Shown here piece by piece: positions 7,879 to 16,911 of a stretch of DNA of 64,000 nt. The DNA is taken from NCBI GenBank assembly GCA_947167445.1, contig CAMVID010000014.1:1-64000 (forward strand), given 5' to 3'. A program made the position numbers and the translations under genes. Position 1 is the first letter of the stretch. Each line of letters begins with the position of its first letter. Under the pieces are notes generated by a model. The model was not told where the DNA came from and searched no databases. It saw nothing but the letters and a program-made list of their open reading frames with translations. Source of the stretch: G11 sp947167445. GTDB lineage: Bacteria > Bacillota > Clostridia > Lachnospirales > Lachnospiraceae.

Positions 7879-10173
7879 CTACAATCCCATGCATTTCTTC
7901 ATGGTGGAAAGCATTTCGTCTATATCGATGGGCTTTGAGATGTGGCCGTTCATGCCCATATTCATGGTTTCCTTCCTGTCCTCGTCAAAGGCATTAGCCG
8001 TCATGGCAACAATGGGAATATATGCAACCGCAGGATCTTCCAATTCCCTTATCTTTGTAGTCGCCGTATATCCATCCATAACAGGCATTTGAATGTCCAT
8101 AAGAACCAGGTCAAACTCTCCGGGCTTGGCATCTGCCATACGGTTCACAGCTTCCTGACCGTTTACGACGCTCTCAACCTGAATACCCACTTCACTCAGA
8201 ATTGCTTCGGCAATTTCCCTGTTAAGCTCATTGTCCTCAACCAAAAGAACTTTCTTTCCGGTAAAGTCGTAATTCTCCTCCGGTTCGTCAGTCTTTAACT
8301 CTTCTTCCTTCTCTGCCGTCTTAATAACAAGTCTTATGGTTATCTTGGTTCCGACGTTAACTTCACTCCACACATCGATTTCGCCGTCAACCATATCAAT
8401 AATCTTCTTAACGATTGCCATTCCAAGGCCTGTGCCCTGAATACCGCTAAGGGTTGCACTTCTTTCTCTTGAGAAAGAATCAAAGATCTGCTCTTTGAAT
8501 TCCTTGCTCATACCGATACCATTGTCCTGCACCACCAACTCATATTTGGCAAAGCCCTCTTTGATAAGGGGATACTGCCTGATTGTCAGTGAAACAGTTC
8601 CACCCATTGGGGTATATTTAAAGGCATTACTTACAATATTAATTACTACCTGTTTTGCTCTTAATTCATCGCAGTATACATAATCGTTTGTAATCTCATC
8701 ATAGTTTACAAAGAAGTTAATCTGTTTCTTCTCTGCCTCGTTTGCAAACATATCTCTGATGCTTTCAGCCAGGCCCTTTACAGAGGTAGCCACATGGTTA
8801 AACTTAACCTTTCCGCTTTCGATACTGGACATGTCAAGGATATCGTTAATAAGGTTAAGCAGATCTTTGCCCGAAAGGATGATTTTGCTTAAGCACTCTT
8901 CAAGTCTTGCCTTGTCATCCATTTCCTTTTTGGCAATATCGGCAAAGCCCAGGATGGCATTCATGGGAGTCCTTATATCGTGAGACATGTTATTAAGGAA
9001 CACACTTTTTGCCTTATTTGCGGACTCAGCCATGGCCAAAGCCTCTTCCAGCTTCTTCTTGGCATCCTGTTCCTTACTTAAAAGATCCTGAATGCTTCTT
9101 ATGGTGAGGAATGCAGAAACCGGAATACTTCCCTGCTTCTCCTGAATAATAAACGTGGCACTCTGCCATTCTCTTTCTTCTTCTCCGATACGTACACTGT
9201 ATTTACACTCTACGCTGTCGTGACTCATGAGCTCGATTCTTGCTCTGTTTAAGTCAAAAAACTGCGTAATCTCACCTATGTTATTTTCGTCCTCGGGAAT
9301 GCTGTCTATTCTGTCCTTGCTTATGGTCTCGTAATTGTACTCAAACCTGTCAGACACATAGGTGGGATAAATCATGTTGATGGAACGTTCTCTGAACTGA
9401 ATAAAGTAAATTTCCCTGTATGAATAGAGGATGCTTGAAAGGGCCTGTTCAATAATGCCTCTTTCTTTTTCTCCCTTTTCAATAATGAATTTTTCTCTTT
9501 CATATGTGGTGATGTATGTATACATCAAAAGCTCTGCCAGAGTTGTGCCCACGCAAAGAGCCGGTATCGAACCAAGCCAGGCCTGAAATGCGCTTCCAAG
9601 CAGAGGAACCGTCAAAAAAACTATTGCCTTCTTGATACGCTTCTTAATCAGATTGTCCTTAATCTTTGCATAGTTGATTATTCCCCTTACAACAACATAA
9701 AACTCATAGAAATATCCGCAGCAAGCCTGAATAAAGTGCAGATTGCCCCTGTGATAGTTAAGATTCTCATCAATATAGAACAAGGATCCTGTCCATACAT
9801 TGGTAATGGTTAGAATTATGATAATAAATGCGGGGATGTGGATCAGAAGATTTTTCCATCTCTTATGGAAAAAATCTTTGTTGCCAAAATACAGACTTTC
9901 GGAAATGTAGTACCAGCCCAGCCCCACAAAGCCTGAGAAAAAGAAATATAAGAAATTGGAAGTATAAATAAGATTATATGTCCTTGGAATGACTCCATTG
10001 TCAGCAAGTGCCCAAACCGAGTCAGCAGAGAACATAATAAAGCAAAAAAAGGTAAGTAAAGCCAAAACGTATTTATCAACTTTGCTTTCGCCGGAGAAAA
10101 ATACGCTTATGGCTATAATTGCCATTATTACAATACATATGAAGTTAACTTCTGAATAGAGAATTCCTATCAT
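7879..10173 (-). CDS. Membrane-bound hybrid sensor histidine kinase
   Basis: The 764-residue protein starts with a seven-helix-like membrane region (about 1-225) of the kind found in 7TM sensor kinases. A linker of about 130 residues follows, then HisKA (NNMSHDIRTPMNAI, His398), HATPase_c (N box NIVSNAFKYT, G boxes DNGIGM and GTGLGMAIVKK, about 495-615) and a C-terminal receiver domain (about 638-760, Asp693 in LMDIQMPVMDG). It is probably a phosphorelay kinase handing phosphate to a separate HPt protein. The start overlaps the stop of the zinc-ribbon gene (TAATG), implying coupling. The ligand is unknown. Confidence 0.93.
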   Translation of the reverse strand: MIGILYSEVNFICIVIMAIIAISVFFSGESKVDKYVLALLTFFCFIMFSADSVWALADNGVIPRTYNLIYTSNFLYFFFSGFVGLGWYYISESLYFGNKDFFHKRWKNLLIHIPAFIIIILTITNVWTGSLFYIDENLNYHRGNLHFIQACCGYFYEFYVVVRGIINYAKIKDNLIKKRIKKAIVFLTVPLLGSAFQAWLGSIPALCVGTTLAELLMYTYITTYEREKFIIEKGEKERGIIEQALSSILYSYREIYFIQFRERSINMIYPTYVSDRFEYNYETISKDRIDSIPEDENNIGEITQFFDLNRARIELMSHDSVECKYSVRIGEEEREWQSATFIIQEKQGSIPVSAFLTIRSIQDLLSKEQDAKKKLEEALAMAESANKAKSVFLNNMSHDIRTPMNAILGFADIAKKEMDDKARLEECLSKIILSGKDLLNLINDILDMSSIESGKVKFNHVATSVKGLAESIRDMFANEAEKKQINFFVNYDEITNDYVYCDELRAKQVVINIVSNAFKYTPMGGTVSLTIRQYPLIKEGFAKYELVVQDNGIGMSKEFKEQIFDSFSRERSATLSGIQGTGLGMAIVKKIIDMVDGEIDVWSEVNVGTKITIRLVIKTAEKEEELKTDEPEENYDFTGKKVLLVEDNELNREIAEAILSEVGIQVESVVNGQEAVNRMADAKPGEFDLVLMDIQMPVMDGYTATTKIRELEDPAVAYIPIVAMTANAFDEDRKETMNMGMNGHISKPIDIDEMLSTMKKCMGL

Positions 10174-11471
10174 TACTGTTTTGTAGTCTTGGCAGTCTTT
10201 TCCGTTTTGGTGAAAATAAATCTGTCTACAGGTACGCCCATCTTAAGGGATTTCTCCAACAGGTATTCACCTGCCGAGTATTTCTTTGAAACAGTATTCA
10301 TTGAGGCCTTTAACGCCGCCGAATAAATAAGGCCTATAATAATCGCTAAAACAAAAGCAATGGTCTCTCCCTTTGCGGAAAAGCCTCTGTATGCGCCGAG
10401 GAAATAGGCAAGTACAGAAAGAATGGCAAAGGCAATCAAAGTTCCGATACACAAGTACTTAAATTTCTTTCCCCTATCCACGGGAAGACTTCCAACCATC
10501 TTTCCGGATTGTCCGTTAATACCGAAGGAATAAACCTTTCCCTCGTAGCTTGTGGACATAAGCCAGACGGGAAGCATGGCGTACTCTGCCTTTGTGTTTG
10601 AAAGCTGAATGCTCTCAGCCTTCTCTATAACCTCCTTATAGTCCTTGACCGCCTCACGCATCTTGGATTTAAAGGTGTTCTTCACTCTCTCGTTGGCTCT
10701 GGGTACCGCATCCTTCTGGTCAACATCATATTTATCAGCCAGATATCCGCTGAAATATGCAGCGTCATATTCTACCGCTTTGGTAAAATCGTAAGGTTCT
10801 AAGGAATCCATTGTGTTGTCATCCATTCTCGTGGCAGCATCAACAGGAATCCTCTCGAAATCCATTTCACCCTTTCGAACTACCGTATAATGATCTTTCT
10901 TAACATAACGATAGTTGGCATCTTCACTTCTCTCTTCCTTAACCGCATCATAGGTAACAAAGCCGTTTGCATGGCAGGAAAAAAGCCAGAAGGGAACGTA
11001 AAGGCCTGTAATCTCTTCCAGTCTGTTTCTGTCAGTAAATGATTTGGGTAAAAGTTTCTTGCCCTTGGTAAATGAAAGAAGCGAGTCTATCGCCTGTCTT
11101 TTATCAATAGAAAAAGGCACCACCAAATCAGGGCGATAGAATCCCTCAAAAGACTGAGGGATGACAGCCGGATTGCCGCAATAAGGGCATTCCGTAGCAG
11201 CGGTGTTCTCATCTGCAGCCATTTCGGCACCGCAGTTAGGGCATTTATAACCCTTCACCTTACCGTTCTCATCATTAATCACCTGCTGATTAGCAGTGCT
11301 CCATACCATGTTAGATTCACTTGAATGGGCAAGCTCAGCCTCCTCGGCTGCCTTGGCCTGCTCCATTGTAAAATGAGCTTCGCAATGCTCACAAACGAGT
11401 TCCCCGGCTTTACCGTTAAACGGTAAATTAGCCCCACAACAAGGGCATTTGAAATTCAATACATCTGCCAT
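10173..11471 (-). CDS. Zinc-ribbon membrane protein
   Basis: The gene begins at ATG 11471 (MADVLNFKCPCC), with GGGGAAGG upstream. A frame open 61 codons further upstream only reads through the tmRNA and is not protein. The 432-residue product has two zinc ribbons (CPCC..CEHC near 9-30; CPNC..CPYC near 76-97), a central beta-rich domain, and two TM helices near the C-terminus (about 345-395). Similar proteins in Lachnospiraceae are labelled TFIIB-type zinc ribbon proteins. Function is unknown. It is coupled to the hybrid kinase by a 1-base stop/start overlap, so a role in that signalling path is possible. Confidence 0.85.
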   Translation of the reverse strand: MADVLNFKCPCCGANLPFNGKAGELVCEHCEAHFTMEQAKAAEEAELAHSSESNMVWSTANQQVINDENGKVKGYKCPNCGAEMAADENTAATECPYCGNPAVIPQSFEGFYRPDLVVPFSIDKRQAIDSLLSFTKGKKLLPKSFTDRNRLEEITGLYVPFWLFSCHANGFVTYDAVKEERSEDANYRYVKKDHYTVVRKGEMDFERIPVDAATRMDDNTMDSLEPYDFTKAVEYDAAYFSGYLADKYDVDQKDAVPRANERVKNTFKSKMREAVKDYKEVIEKAESIQLSNTKAEYAMLPVWLMSTSYEGKVYSFGINGQSGKMVGSLPVDRGKKFKYLCIGTLIAFAILSVLAYFLGAYRGFSAKGETIAFVLAIIIGLIYSAALKASMNTVSKKYSAGEYLLEKSLKMGVPVDRFIFTKTEKTAKTTKQ

Positions 11472-11497
11472 AGCCAAAAACCTTCCCCAATCATTAT

Positions 11498-11845
11498 TAG
11501 TGGAGTAGACGGGAGTCGAACCCGTGTCCAAAAACCCATTCCCTGTCCTTCTACTATCATAGTTTGTTATCTTGGGCAAGCCCCATTCCCTTAAATATGA
11601 GGAAACAAACACCCTCATATTCTTGGTAGCTTCATAATACGCCCGTATACGCAAAGCTTAACATACGTCGTTTCCTACAGAGTCGATGCCCGGTTCTTAA
11701 TGTGTAGGTGCACTAAGGCGGACAAAGCTGCTTAGGCAGCTAATGCTAATTTATTATCAGCGTTTAGTTTAGGTTTGCGATTTGACGCATCGCCTGCGGA
11801 TAGCTTCTCCAGCTGCAAGATCCCTGTCGAAACCATGACTACCCC
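11498..11845 (-). ncRNA. ssrA: Transfer-messenger RNA (tmRNA)
   Basis: tmRNA rescues stalled ribosomes with SmpB. On the minus strand the 5' end GGGGTAGTCATGGTTTCGAC and the 3' tRNA-like end GGTTCGACTCCCGTCTACTCC pair as an acceptor stem. The 3' CCA is not encoded (CTA follows the discriminator). The tag frame starts at GCT (11761-11759), preceded by TAAAC as in Bacillus tmRNA, and reads ADNKLALAA then TAA (11734-11732); the LALAA end is the usual protease signal. The smpB gene lies immediately upstream. Confidence 0.97.
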
Positions 11846-11863
11846 ATATTTAGTTATAATAAA

Positions 11864-11892
11864 ATTATATATCACAAGAAGATGTGAGTCAA
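11864..11892 (-). promoter_or_regulatory. Promoter of ssrA
   Basis: Minus-strand -35 TTGACT (11887-11892), 17-bp spacer, -10 TATAAT (11864-11869). It lies between smpB and the mature 5' end, leaving a short leader of about 12 nt to be trimmed. Confidence 0.8.
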
Positions 11893-11901
11893 CAAAGCTA
11901 A

Positions 11902-12369
11902 TTATCCGAGATTTCTGATTTTAAATTCCTTCTGTGCCTCTCTTAACTGGTCCTTCTTGGCGATATCAGCTCTCTTATCGTAGAGTTTCTTACCTTTAGC
12001 CAGGCCTATTTCAACTTTGGCTCTTCCGTCTTTAAAGTAAACCTGAAGAGGAATTAAGGTTACACCCTGTTCGGCAACCTTTGCGCCAAGTTTGTTTATC
12101 TCATACTTGTGCATCAAAAGCTTCTTGGGTCTCATGGCATCCACGTTGAAAATGTTACCCTGTTCATAGGGGCTTATATGCATGCCGTAAACCCATACCT
12201 CACCCTTCTCAATTCGTATGAAAGATTCCTTTACCGAGCACTTTCCGAGGCGAAGACTCTTCACCTCCGTGCCGTGAAGTTCAATGCCACACTCATATTT
12301 CTCTTCGATAAAATAATCATGATAGGCCTTCTTGTTGTTTGCAACAAGTTTCATTCCCTGTTCTTTCAT
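11902..12369 (-). CDS. smpB: SsrA-binding protein SmpB
   Basis: SmpB binds the tRNA-like domain of tmRNA and directs it to stalled ribosomes. The 155-residue protein is full length and shows the family features GIELHGTEVKSLR, the NAMRPKK-like DAMRPKKLLMHKYEI region, and the basic C-terminal tail (KGKKLYDKRADIAKKD...RNLG) that enters the mRNA channel. Its start directly follows the rnr stop (TAGATG), so it is translated by coupling. Its RNA partner ssrA is the next gene. Confidence 0.97.
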   Translation of the reverse strand: MKEQGMKLVANNKKAYHDYFIEEKYECGIELHGTEVKSLRLGKCSVKESFIRIEKGEVWVYGMHISPYEQGNIFNVDAMRPKKLLMHKYEINKLGAKVAEQGVTLIPLQVYFKDGRAKVEIGLAKGKKLYDKRADIAKKDQLREAQKEFKIRNLG

Positions 12370-14418
12370 CTATCTGTCCAAATACCTTTCCCAGTCGACT
12401 TCTTCACCTTCCCTTACGGGAACAAAGTCTATGGTTCTTTGTTTAACATCAACATCCAAAAGCTTTACGCTGATTTCCTCTCCCAGTCTGTATTTCTTGC
12501 CTGTGCTTTCACCTATCATCTCATAGGTCTGCTCATTGTAGTAGAAGTAATCTCCCACAAGCTTCGAAATATGAATCAGCCCCTCAACGGAATTGGGAAG
12601 TTCCACATATATTCCCCATTTGGTGATACCGCTTATGACGCCGTCAAATGTCTGGCCAATGAAGCCTTCCATATATTCAACCTTCTTAAGCTTCTCAGCT
12701 TCACGTTCTGCCTCATCTGCTCTTCTTTCATACTCCGAACAAAGCTTGGCAACGCCGGGGAGAATGTCTCTGTAATGGTCCATCTTCTCAGAATTCAGCC
12801 TTCCCCTCAAGGAATCCTTAATTATACGGTGAATCTGAAGATCGGGATATCTTCTTATAGGAGACGTGAAATGTGTGTAATACTTAAAAGCAAGTCCGAA
12901 ATGTCCGTCGCAAGAATCGGAATACTTTGCTCTTTGCATGCTTCTTAATGTAAGCTTGCTGATAAGGGTCTCCTCGGGAGTACCCTCCACAGACTTAAGA
13001 AGTTTCTGTATTTCCTTGGGATGAATACTCTTCCCTATTGTATCACTATTCCTGCCTGACTTCTTAAGGAAATAGCCAAAGTTCCTTATAAAGGTGGCCA
13101 GCTTCTCCATCTTCTCAGGCTCCGGAGCTCCGTGAACTCTGTAAAGGAAGGGGGCCTCCTGCCAGTAAAAATGCTCCGCCACAGTTGTGTTGGCTGCCAG
13201 CATGAAATCCTCAATTAGTCTCGTGGCATCATTTCTGATGTAGGGTTCAATGGAAACAGGAATCCCGGCTGCATTGAGCTTAATCTTGCTTTCGGGCAAA
13301 TCAAAGTCCACAGAACCTTCCTGTCCTCTCTTAGCTCTGAGTAATTCGGCCGTGTCCTTCATGAGAAACAGCATTTTTTTCAAATGTCTTAAATCTCTGA
13401 CTGTGGCCTTATCCTTATCAAAAAGCTTTTGGACCTGATTGTAGGTAAGTCGCCTGTTTATGTTGATAACGCTCTCTTCAATACTGTGAGAAACGATATT
13501 TCCTTCTTTGTCGATTTCCATGAAGCAGGTTAAGGCAAGTCTGTCTTCCCCTGCATTAAGGGAACACATTCCGTTTGATAACGCAAAGGGAAGCATGGGA
13601 ATAACCCTGTCCAAAAGATAAACACTGGTACCTCTCTTTAAAGCTTCCTTATCAAGGGCTGACCCTTCCTGAACATAGTTGGCAACATCCGCAATGTGGA
13701 CGCCCAGTCTCACGTGACCCTTTCTAAGTTTTTCAAGGCTAACTGCATCATCAAAATCCTTGGTGTCCTCACCGTCTATGGTCACCATGGTAATCTTTCT
13801 TAAATCAGACCTTCCTGCCATATCGGCAAGGCTCACTTCGCTCGCTACCTTCTCTGCCTGCTTAAGAACCTTTCCGGGAAATTCCGTAGGAATATCAAGT
13901 CCCTTGGCAATAGCGAGAATATCAACACCGGGTTCATCTATGTGTCCAAGGACCTCGGTGATTGCACCCTCCGGATTACTTTTCTTTCCGTCGCCATAAT
14001 TAATTATGGTTGCAACGACCTTTGAGCCGTCTTCAGCTCCTTTTGAGTTCTCCTTAGCTATAAATACGTCAAAGGGGATTTTCTTATCATCGCAGCTCAC
14101 GAACCCATAATTCTTGGATTTCTCAAAGGTACCAACAACCTGCTTGATTCCTCGTTCAATGACTCTGACCACTTCAGCTTCGGGTCTTCCGCCCTTCTTG
14201 CTTCTAAGATACCTGATTTCAACCGTGTCCTTATGTATGGCTCCGTTAACCCTGGATTCACTGATGTGGAAATCCTGGTCGAAACCCTCTACAGTAACAA
14301 AGCCAAAGCCACCCTCGGTACCGCAGAAAGTTCCCACGAAGGAATTAAGGAGCTCCTGCTCTTTGCTGACTTTTTTATTCTTATTCTTTTTCTCTTTAGT
14401 TTCTTTCTTCTTACCCAT
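12370..14418 (-). CDS. rnr: Ribonuclease R
   Basis: RNase R is a 3'-5' exoribonuclease that degrades structured RNA and works with tmRNA/SmpB. The 682-residue protein has a cold-shock domain (about 25-90), a second OB domain, the RNB catalytic domain (TIDGEDTKDFDDAVSL holding the catalytic Asp cluster) and a C-terminal S1 domain (about 585-670). The N-terminal helix-turn-helix domain of B. subtilis RNase R is absent; a lysine-rich tail (MGKKKETKEKKNKNKK) replaces it, and the C-terminus lacks the usual basic tail. No ribosome site is visible before the ATG; a TATAAT ends 7 nt before it, so the message may be leaderless. Confidence 0.95.
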   Translation of the reverse strand: MGKKKETKEKKNKNKKVSKEQELLNSFVGTFCGTEGGFGFVTVEGFDQDFHISESRVNGAIHKDTVEIRYLRSKKGGRPEAEVVRVIERGIKQVVGTFEKSKNYGFVSCDDKKIPFDVFIAKENSKGAEDGSKVVATIINYGDGKKSNPEGAITEVLGHIDEPGVDILAIAKGLDIPTEFPGKVLKQAEKVASEVSLADMAGRSDLRKITMVTIDGEDTKDFDDAVSLEKLRKGHVRLGVHIADVANYVQEGSALDKEALKRGTSVYLLDRVIPMLPFALSNGMCSLNAGEDRLALTCFMEIDKEGNIVSHSIEESVININRRLTYNQVQKLFDKDKATVRDLRHLKKMLFLMKDTAELLRAKRGQEGSVDFDLPESKIKLNAAGIPVSIEPYIRNDATRLIEDFMLAANTTVAEHFYWQEAPFLYRVHGAPEPEKMEKLATFIRNFGYFLKKSGRNSDTIGKSIHPKEIQKLLKSVEGTPEETLISKLTLRSMQRAKYSDSCDGHFGLAFKYYTHFTSPIRRYPDLQIHRIIKDSLRGRLNSEKMDHYRDILPGVAKLCSEYERRADEAEREAEKLKKVEYMEGFIGQTFDGVISGITKWGIYVELPNSVEGLIHISKLVGDYFYYNEQTYEMIGESTGKKYRLGEEISVKLLDVDVKQRTIDFVPVREGEEVDWERYLDR

Positions 14419-14432
14419 ATCTGAATTATAGC

Positions 14433-14466
14433 AAAAAAATGACCACTCTTGCTTGAAGAGTGGTCA
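14433..14466 (-). terminator. Terminator between secG and rnr
   Basis: Minus-strand stem TGACCACTCTT / AAGAGTGGTCA with a 5-nt loop and a run of seven T. It ends secG transcription only about 15 nt before the rnr ATG. Confidence 0.9.
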
Positions 14467-14481
14467 AATAAATGCAATCAA

Positions 14482-14721
14482 TTAAAATCTTGAAATGTTA
14501 AGTACTGCAGCCAAAACCATAAACAAAACTGCCAAAACCTTGGTGATCTTAACAAGTGCGCCCTCCATGGAACGGCCCTTGTTCTTACCCCAGTATGTCT
14601 CTGCAGCACCGCTGATAGCTCCTAAGCCTGCTGACTTTCCTTCCTGCATTAAAACCAAAACTATTAAAGCAAGACAAACAATTATGAAAACTATTGTCAA
14701 TATTAATCTTAAAACTTCCAT
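14482..14721 (-). CDS. secG: Preprotein translocase subunit SecG
   Basis: SecG is a small membrane subunit of the SecYEG channel. The 79-residue protein has two hydrophobic helices (about 3-24 and 57-76) flanking the conserved QEGKSAGLGAISG loop. A GGAGG site precedes the ATG. The order secG-rnr-smpB-ssrA is the standard Firmicute arrangement (seen in Bacillus subtilis with one extra gene). Confidence 0.96.
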   Translation of the reverse strand: MEVLRLILTIVFIIVCLALIVLVLMQEGKSAGLGAISGAAETYWGKNKGRSMEGALVKITKVLAVLFMVLAAVLNISRF

Positions 14722-14754
14722 TGGATAAACCTCCTAATGCGTCACACAAAAGAC

Positions 14755-14783
14755 AGTTTAGCATAAATACAAAGGTATTGCAA
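14755..14783 (-). promoter_or_regulatory. Promoter of secG
   Basis: Minus-strand -35 TTGCAA (14778-14783), 17-bp spacer, -10 TAAACT (14755-14760), in the 65-bp gap after oppF. Confidence 0.6.
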
Positions 14784-14786
14784 CAA

Positions 14787-15764
14787 TTAATTATTGTACA
14801 GATGACATGCAACTGTATGTCCGTTGCCCATATCCTTAACCTCAGGGACTTTGTTCTTACAAATCTCCATACACTGTGAACATCTTGTATGGAACTTACA
14901 GCCGCTGGGCGGGTTTGCAGGTGAAGGAATGTCTCCCTCAAGAAGAATTCTGTTCATCTTTACATCCGGATCTGCAATGGGAACTGCAGAGAACAAAGCT
15001 TTTGTATAAGGATGTAAAGGATTTGCAAAAATATCTTCAGTAGAGCCGTTCTCAACCATTGATCCAAGGTACATAACACCGATGGTATCGGAAATATGCT
15101 GAACAACAGAAAGGTCATGAGAAATGAACAAGTATGTAAGATTTCTCTTCTCCTGCAGTTCTTCCATGAGGTTGATTATCTGCGCCTGGATAGAAACATC
15201 AAGTGCGGAAACAGGCTCATCACAAACAATAAACTTAGGATTGAGGGCCAAAGCTCTTGCAATACAGATTCTCTGTCTCTGTCCGCCTGAGAACTCGTGA
15301 GGATATCTGTCGATATAGTAAGGACGAAGACCACAGTCCTCCATAATCTTAAGAACATAATCACGATACTCACTTGCGGGTACGATTCCGTGCTCTCTTA
15401 CTGCCTCACCTATAATCTCACCTACAGGCATTCTGGGATCCAGTGATGAAAAGGGATCCTGGAATATCATCTGCATGGAAGGGCGGGCTTTTCTGAGCTC
15501 TTCTCTCTTAAGCTTTGTCATATCCATTCCGTTAATGGATATCTGACCCTCGGTAGGCTCAATCAATCTTAAAAGAGTACGTCCAAGTGTTGACTTACCA
15601 CATCCTGACTCACCTACGAGTCCGAAGGTTTCACCCTCTTTAATTCTGATGTCAACACCGTCAACAGCTCTGACATGTCCTATGGTCTTCTGAAGAAGAC
15701 CGGATTTTATGGGGAAATACTTTTTAACGCCCTTGGCGTCAACTACATAATTTACATCACTCAT
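14787..15764 (-). CDS. oppF: Oligopeptide ABC transporter ATP-binding protein OppF
   Basis: One of the two ATPases of the peptide importer. The 325-residue protein has Walker A GESGCGKST, signature SGGQRQRI, Walker B FIVCDEPVSALD and the H-loop FISHDLSVV. The C-terminal oligopeptide/dipeptide transporter extension carries CKFHTRCSQCMEICKN, a cysteine cluster typical of OppD/DppF-like proteins. It is the last gene of the five-gene opp operon, 1 bp after oppD. Dipeptide or oligopeptide preference cannot be read from the sequence. Confidence 0.93.
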   Translation of the reverse strand: MSDVNYVVDAKGVKKYFPIKSGLLQKTIGHVRAVDGVDIRIKEGETFGLVGESGCGKSTLGRTLLRLIEPTEGQISINGMDMTKLKREELRKARPSMQMIFQDPFSSLDPRMPVGEIIGEAVREHGIVPASEYRDYVLKIMEDCGLRPYYIDRYPHEFSGGQRQRICIARALALNPKFIVCDEPVSALDVSIQAQIINLMEELQEKRNLTYLFISHDLSVVQHISDTIGVMYLGSMVENGSTEDIFANPLHPYTKALFSAVPIADPDVKMNRILLEGDIPSPANPPSGCKFHTRCSQCMEICKNKVPEVKDMGNGHTVACHLYNN

Positions 15765-15765
15765 T

Positions 15766-16902
15766 TTAGTTTTCCCCCTTTACTTCATTTTCACGAAGGT
15801 AACAGCTTACCTTATGTGTCTCACTAAGGGAGATTAATTCGGGATATTTACCCTCACACTTCTCAACACACATCTCGCATCTGTTCTTGAAGTAACAATG
15901 CTCAGGCAGATTGATAGGGTTAGGTACGTTACCGGGAATGGAGTAAAGTCTTTCAACCTGTTCGCCAAGCATGGGCTTTGACTTCATAAGGCCGATTGTA
16001 TAAGGGTGTGAAGGGTGATGGAAAATATCATCCGCAGTACCCTGCTCCACAACACGTCCGGCATACATAACAACAACGTAATCTGCCATCTCTGCTACCA
16101 CACCAAGGTCATGGGTGATAAGCATAATGGATGCGTTGATTTTATCTTTTAATTCTCTGAGAAGGTCAAGAATCTGGGCCTGAATTGTAACATCAAGGGC
16201 TGTGGTGGGCTCATCGGCAATAATAAGCTGAGGATTACATGAAAGAGCCATGGCAATAACCACACGCTGTCTCATACCACCGGAAAGCTCATGAGGATAT
16301 AAATCAAGCATTCCGTCTCTCTTGATTCCTACCATTTCAAGAGTCTCTAAAGCTCTTGCTTCAACATCCTTCTTCTTCATGTCAGGATTGTGAAGAGCGA
16401 TACACTCCATCAACTGGTCACCGATGGTAAATACAGGGTTAAGAGTGGTCATTGGCTCCTGGAAAATCATGGAAATCTCATTACCACGAATCTTCTCATA
16501 TTCCTTTATGGGAAGTTTGGTAAGATCAACCGCTCTGTTCTTTGAAATCTGGTTAAATCTTATTGAGCCGCCTGCCACCTGACCTGTAGGGCCCTGTAAA
16601 AGTCCCATTACAGAAAGGGATGTAACCGACTTTCCGCATCCGGACTCTCCTACTACACCGATGGTCTTACCTCTTTTGATGTCGAAGGTTACACCGTCGA
16701 CAGCCTTAACTGTTCCCACATCGGTGTAGAAATATGTCTTAAGGTTATCGAACTCAATGATGTTGTCATTGTCATTCATCTTTGTAACATATTCTGATTC
16801 GGGAGCTCTTTTTCTTCTCTGATTCTTGTTATATTCTTTATACTTCTTAGCGTTAAATTTCTTAATCTCTTTTAAACGCTTCTTTTGTTCTTTAGCAGTC
16901 AT
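15766..16902 (-). CDS. oppD: Oligopeptide ABC transporter ATP-binding protein OppD
   Basis: ATPase partner of OppF. The ATG at 16902 is preferred: AGGTGA lies 5 nt upstream, while a GTG three codons earlier sits inside that site. The roughly 378-residue protein has Walker A GESGCGKS, signature LSGGMRQRV, Walker B IIADEPTTALD and a C-terminal Cys cluster (CYFKNRCEMC). A very basic N-terminal extension of about 40 residues (EQKKRLKEIKKFNAKKYKEY) precedes the ABC domain and is longer than usual for OppD; it may touch the membrane or RNA. Confidence 0.92.
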   Translation of the reverse strand: MTAKEQKKRLKEIKKFNAKKYKEYNKNQRRKRAPESEYVTKMNDNDNIIEFDNLKTYFYTDVGTVKAVDGVTFDIKRGKTIGVVGESGCGKSVTSLSVMGLLQGPTGQVAGGSIRFNQISKNRAVDLTKLPIKEYEKIRGNEISMIFQEPMTTLNPVFTIGDQLMECIALHNPDMKKKDVEARALETLEMVGIKRDGMLDLYPHELSGGMRQRVVIAMALSCNPQLIIADEPTTALDVTIQAQILDLLRELKDKINASIMLITHDLGVVAEMADYVVVMYAGRVVEQGTADDIFHHPSHPYTIGLMKSKPMLGEQVERLYSIPGNVPNPINLPEHCYFKNRCEMCVEKCEGKYPELISLSETHKVSCYLRENEVKGEN

Positions 16903-16911
16903 GCGCGTCAC

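Noticed and set aside
11472..11654. N-terminal extension of the zinc-ribbon protein
   Set aside because: The segment is inside the tmRNA gene; the true start has its own ribosome site at 11471.
12109..12948. 279-codon plus-strand frame opposite smpB and rnr
   Set aside because: Antisense to conserved genes; composition typical of a shadow frame; no ribosome site.
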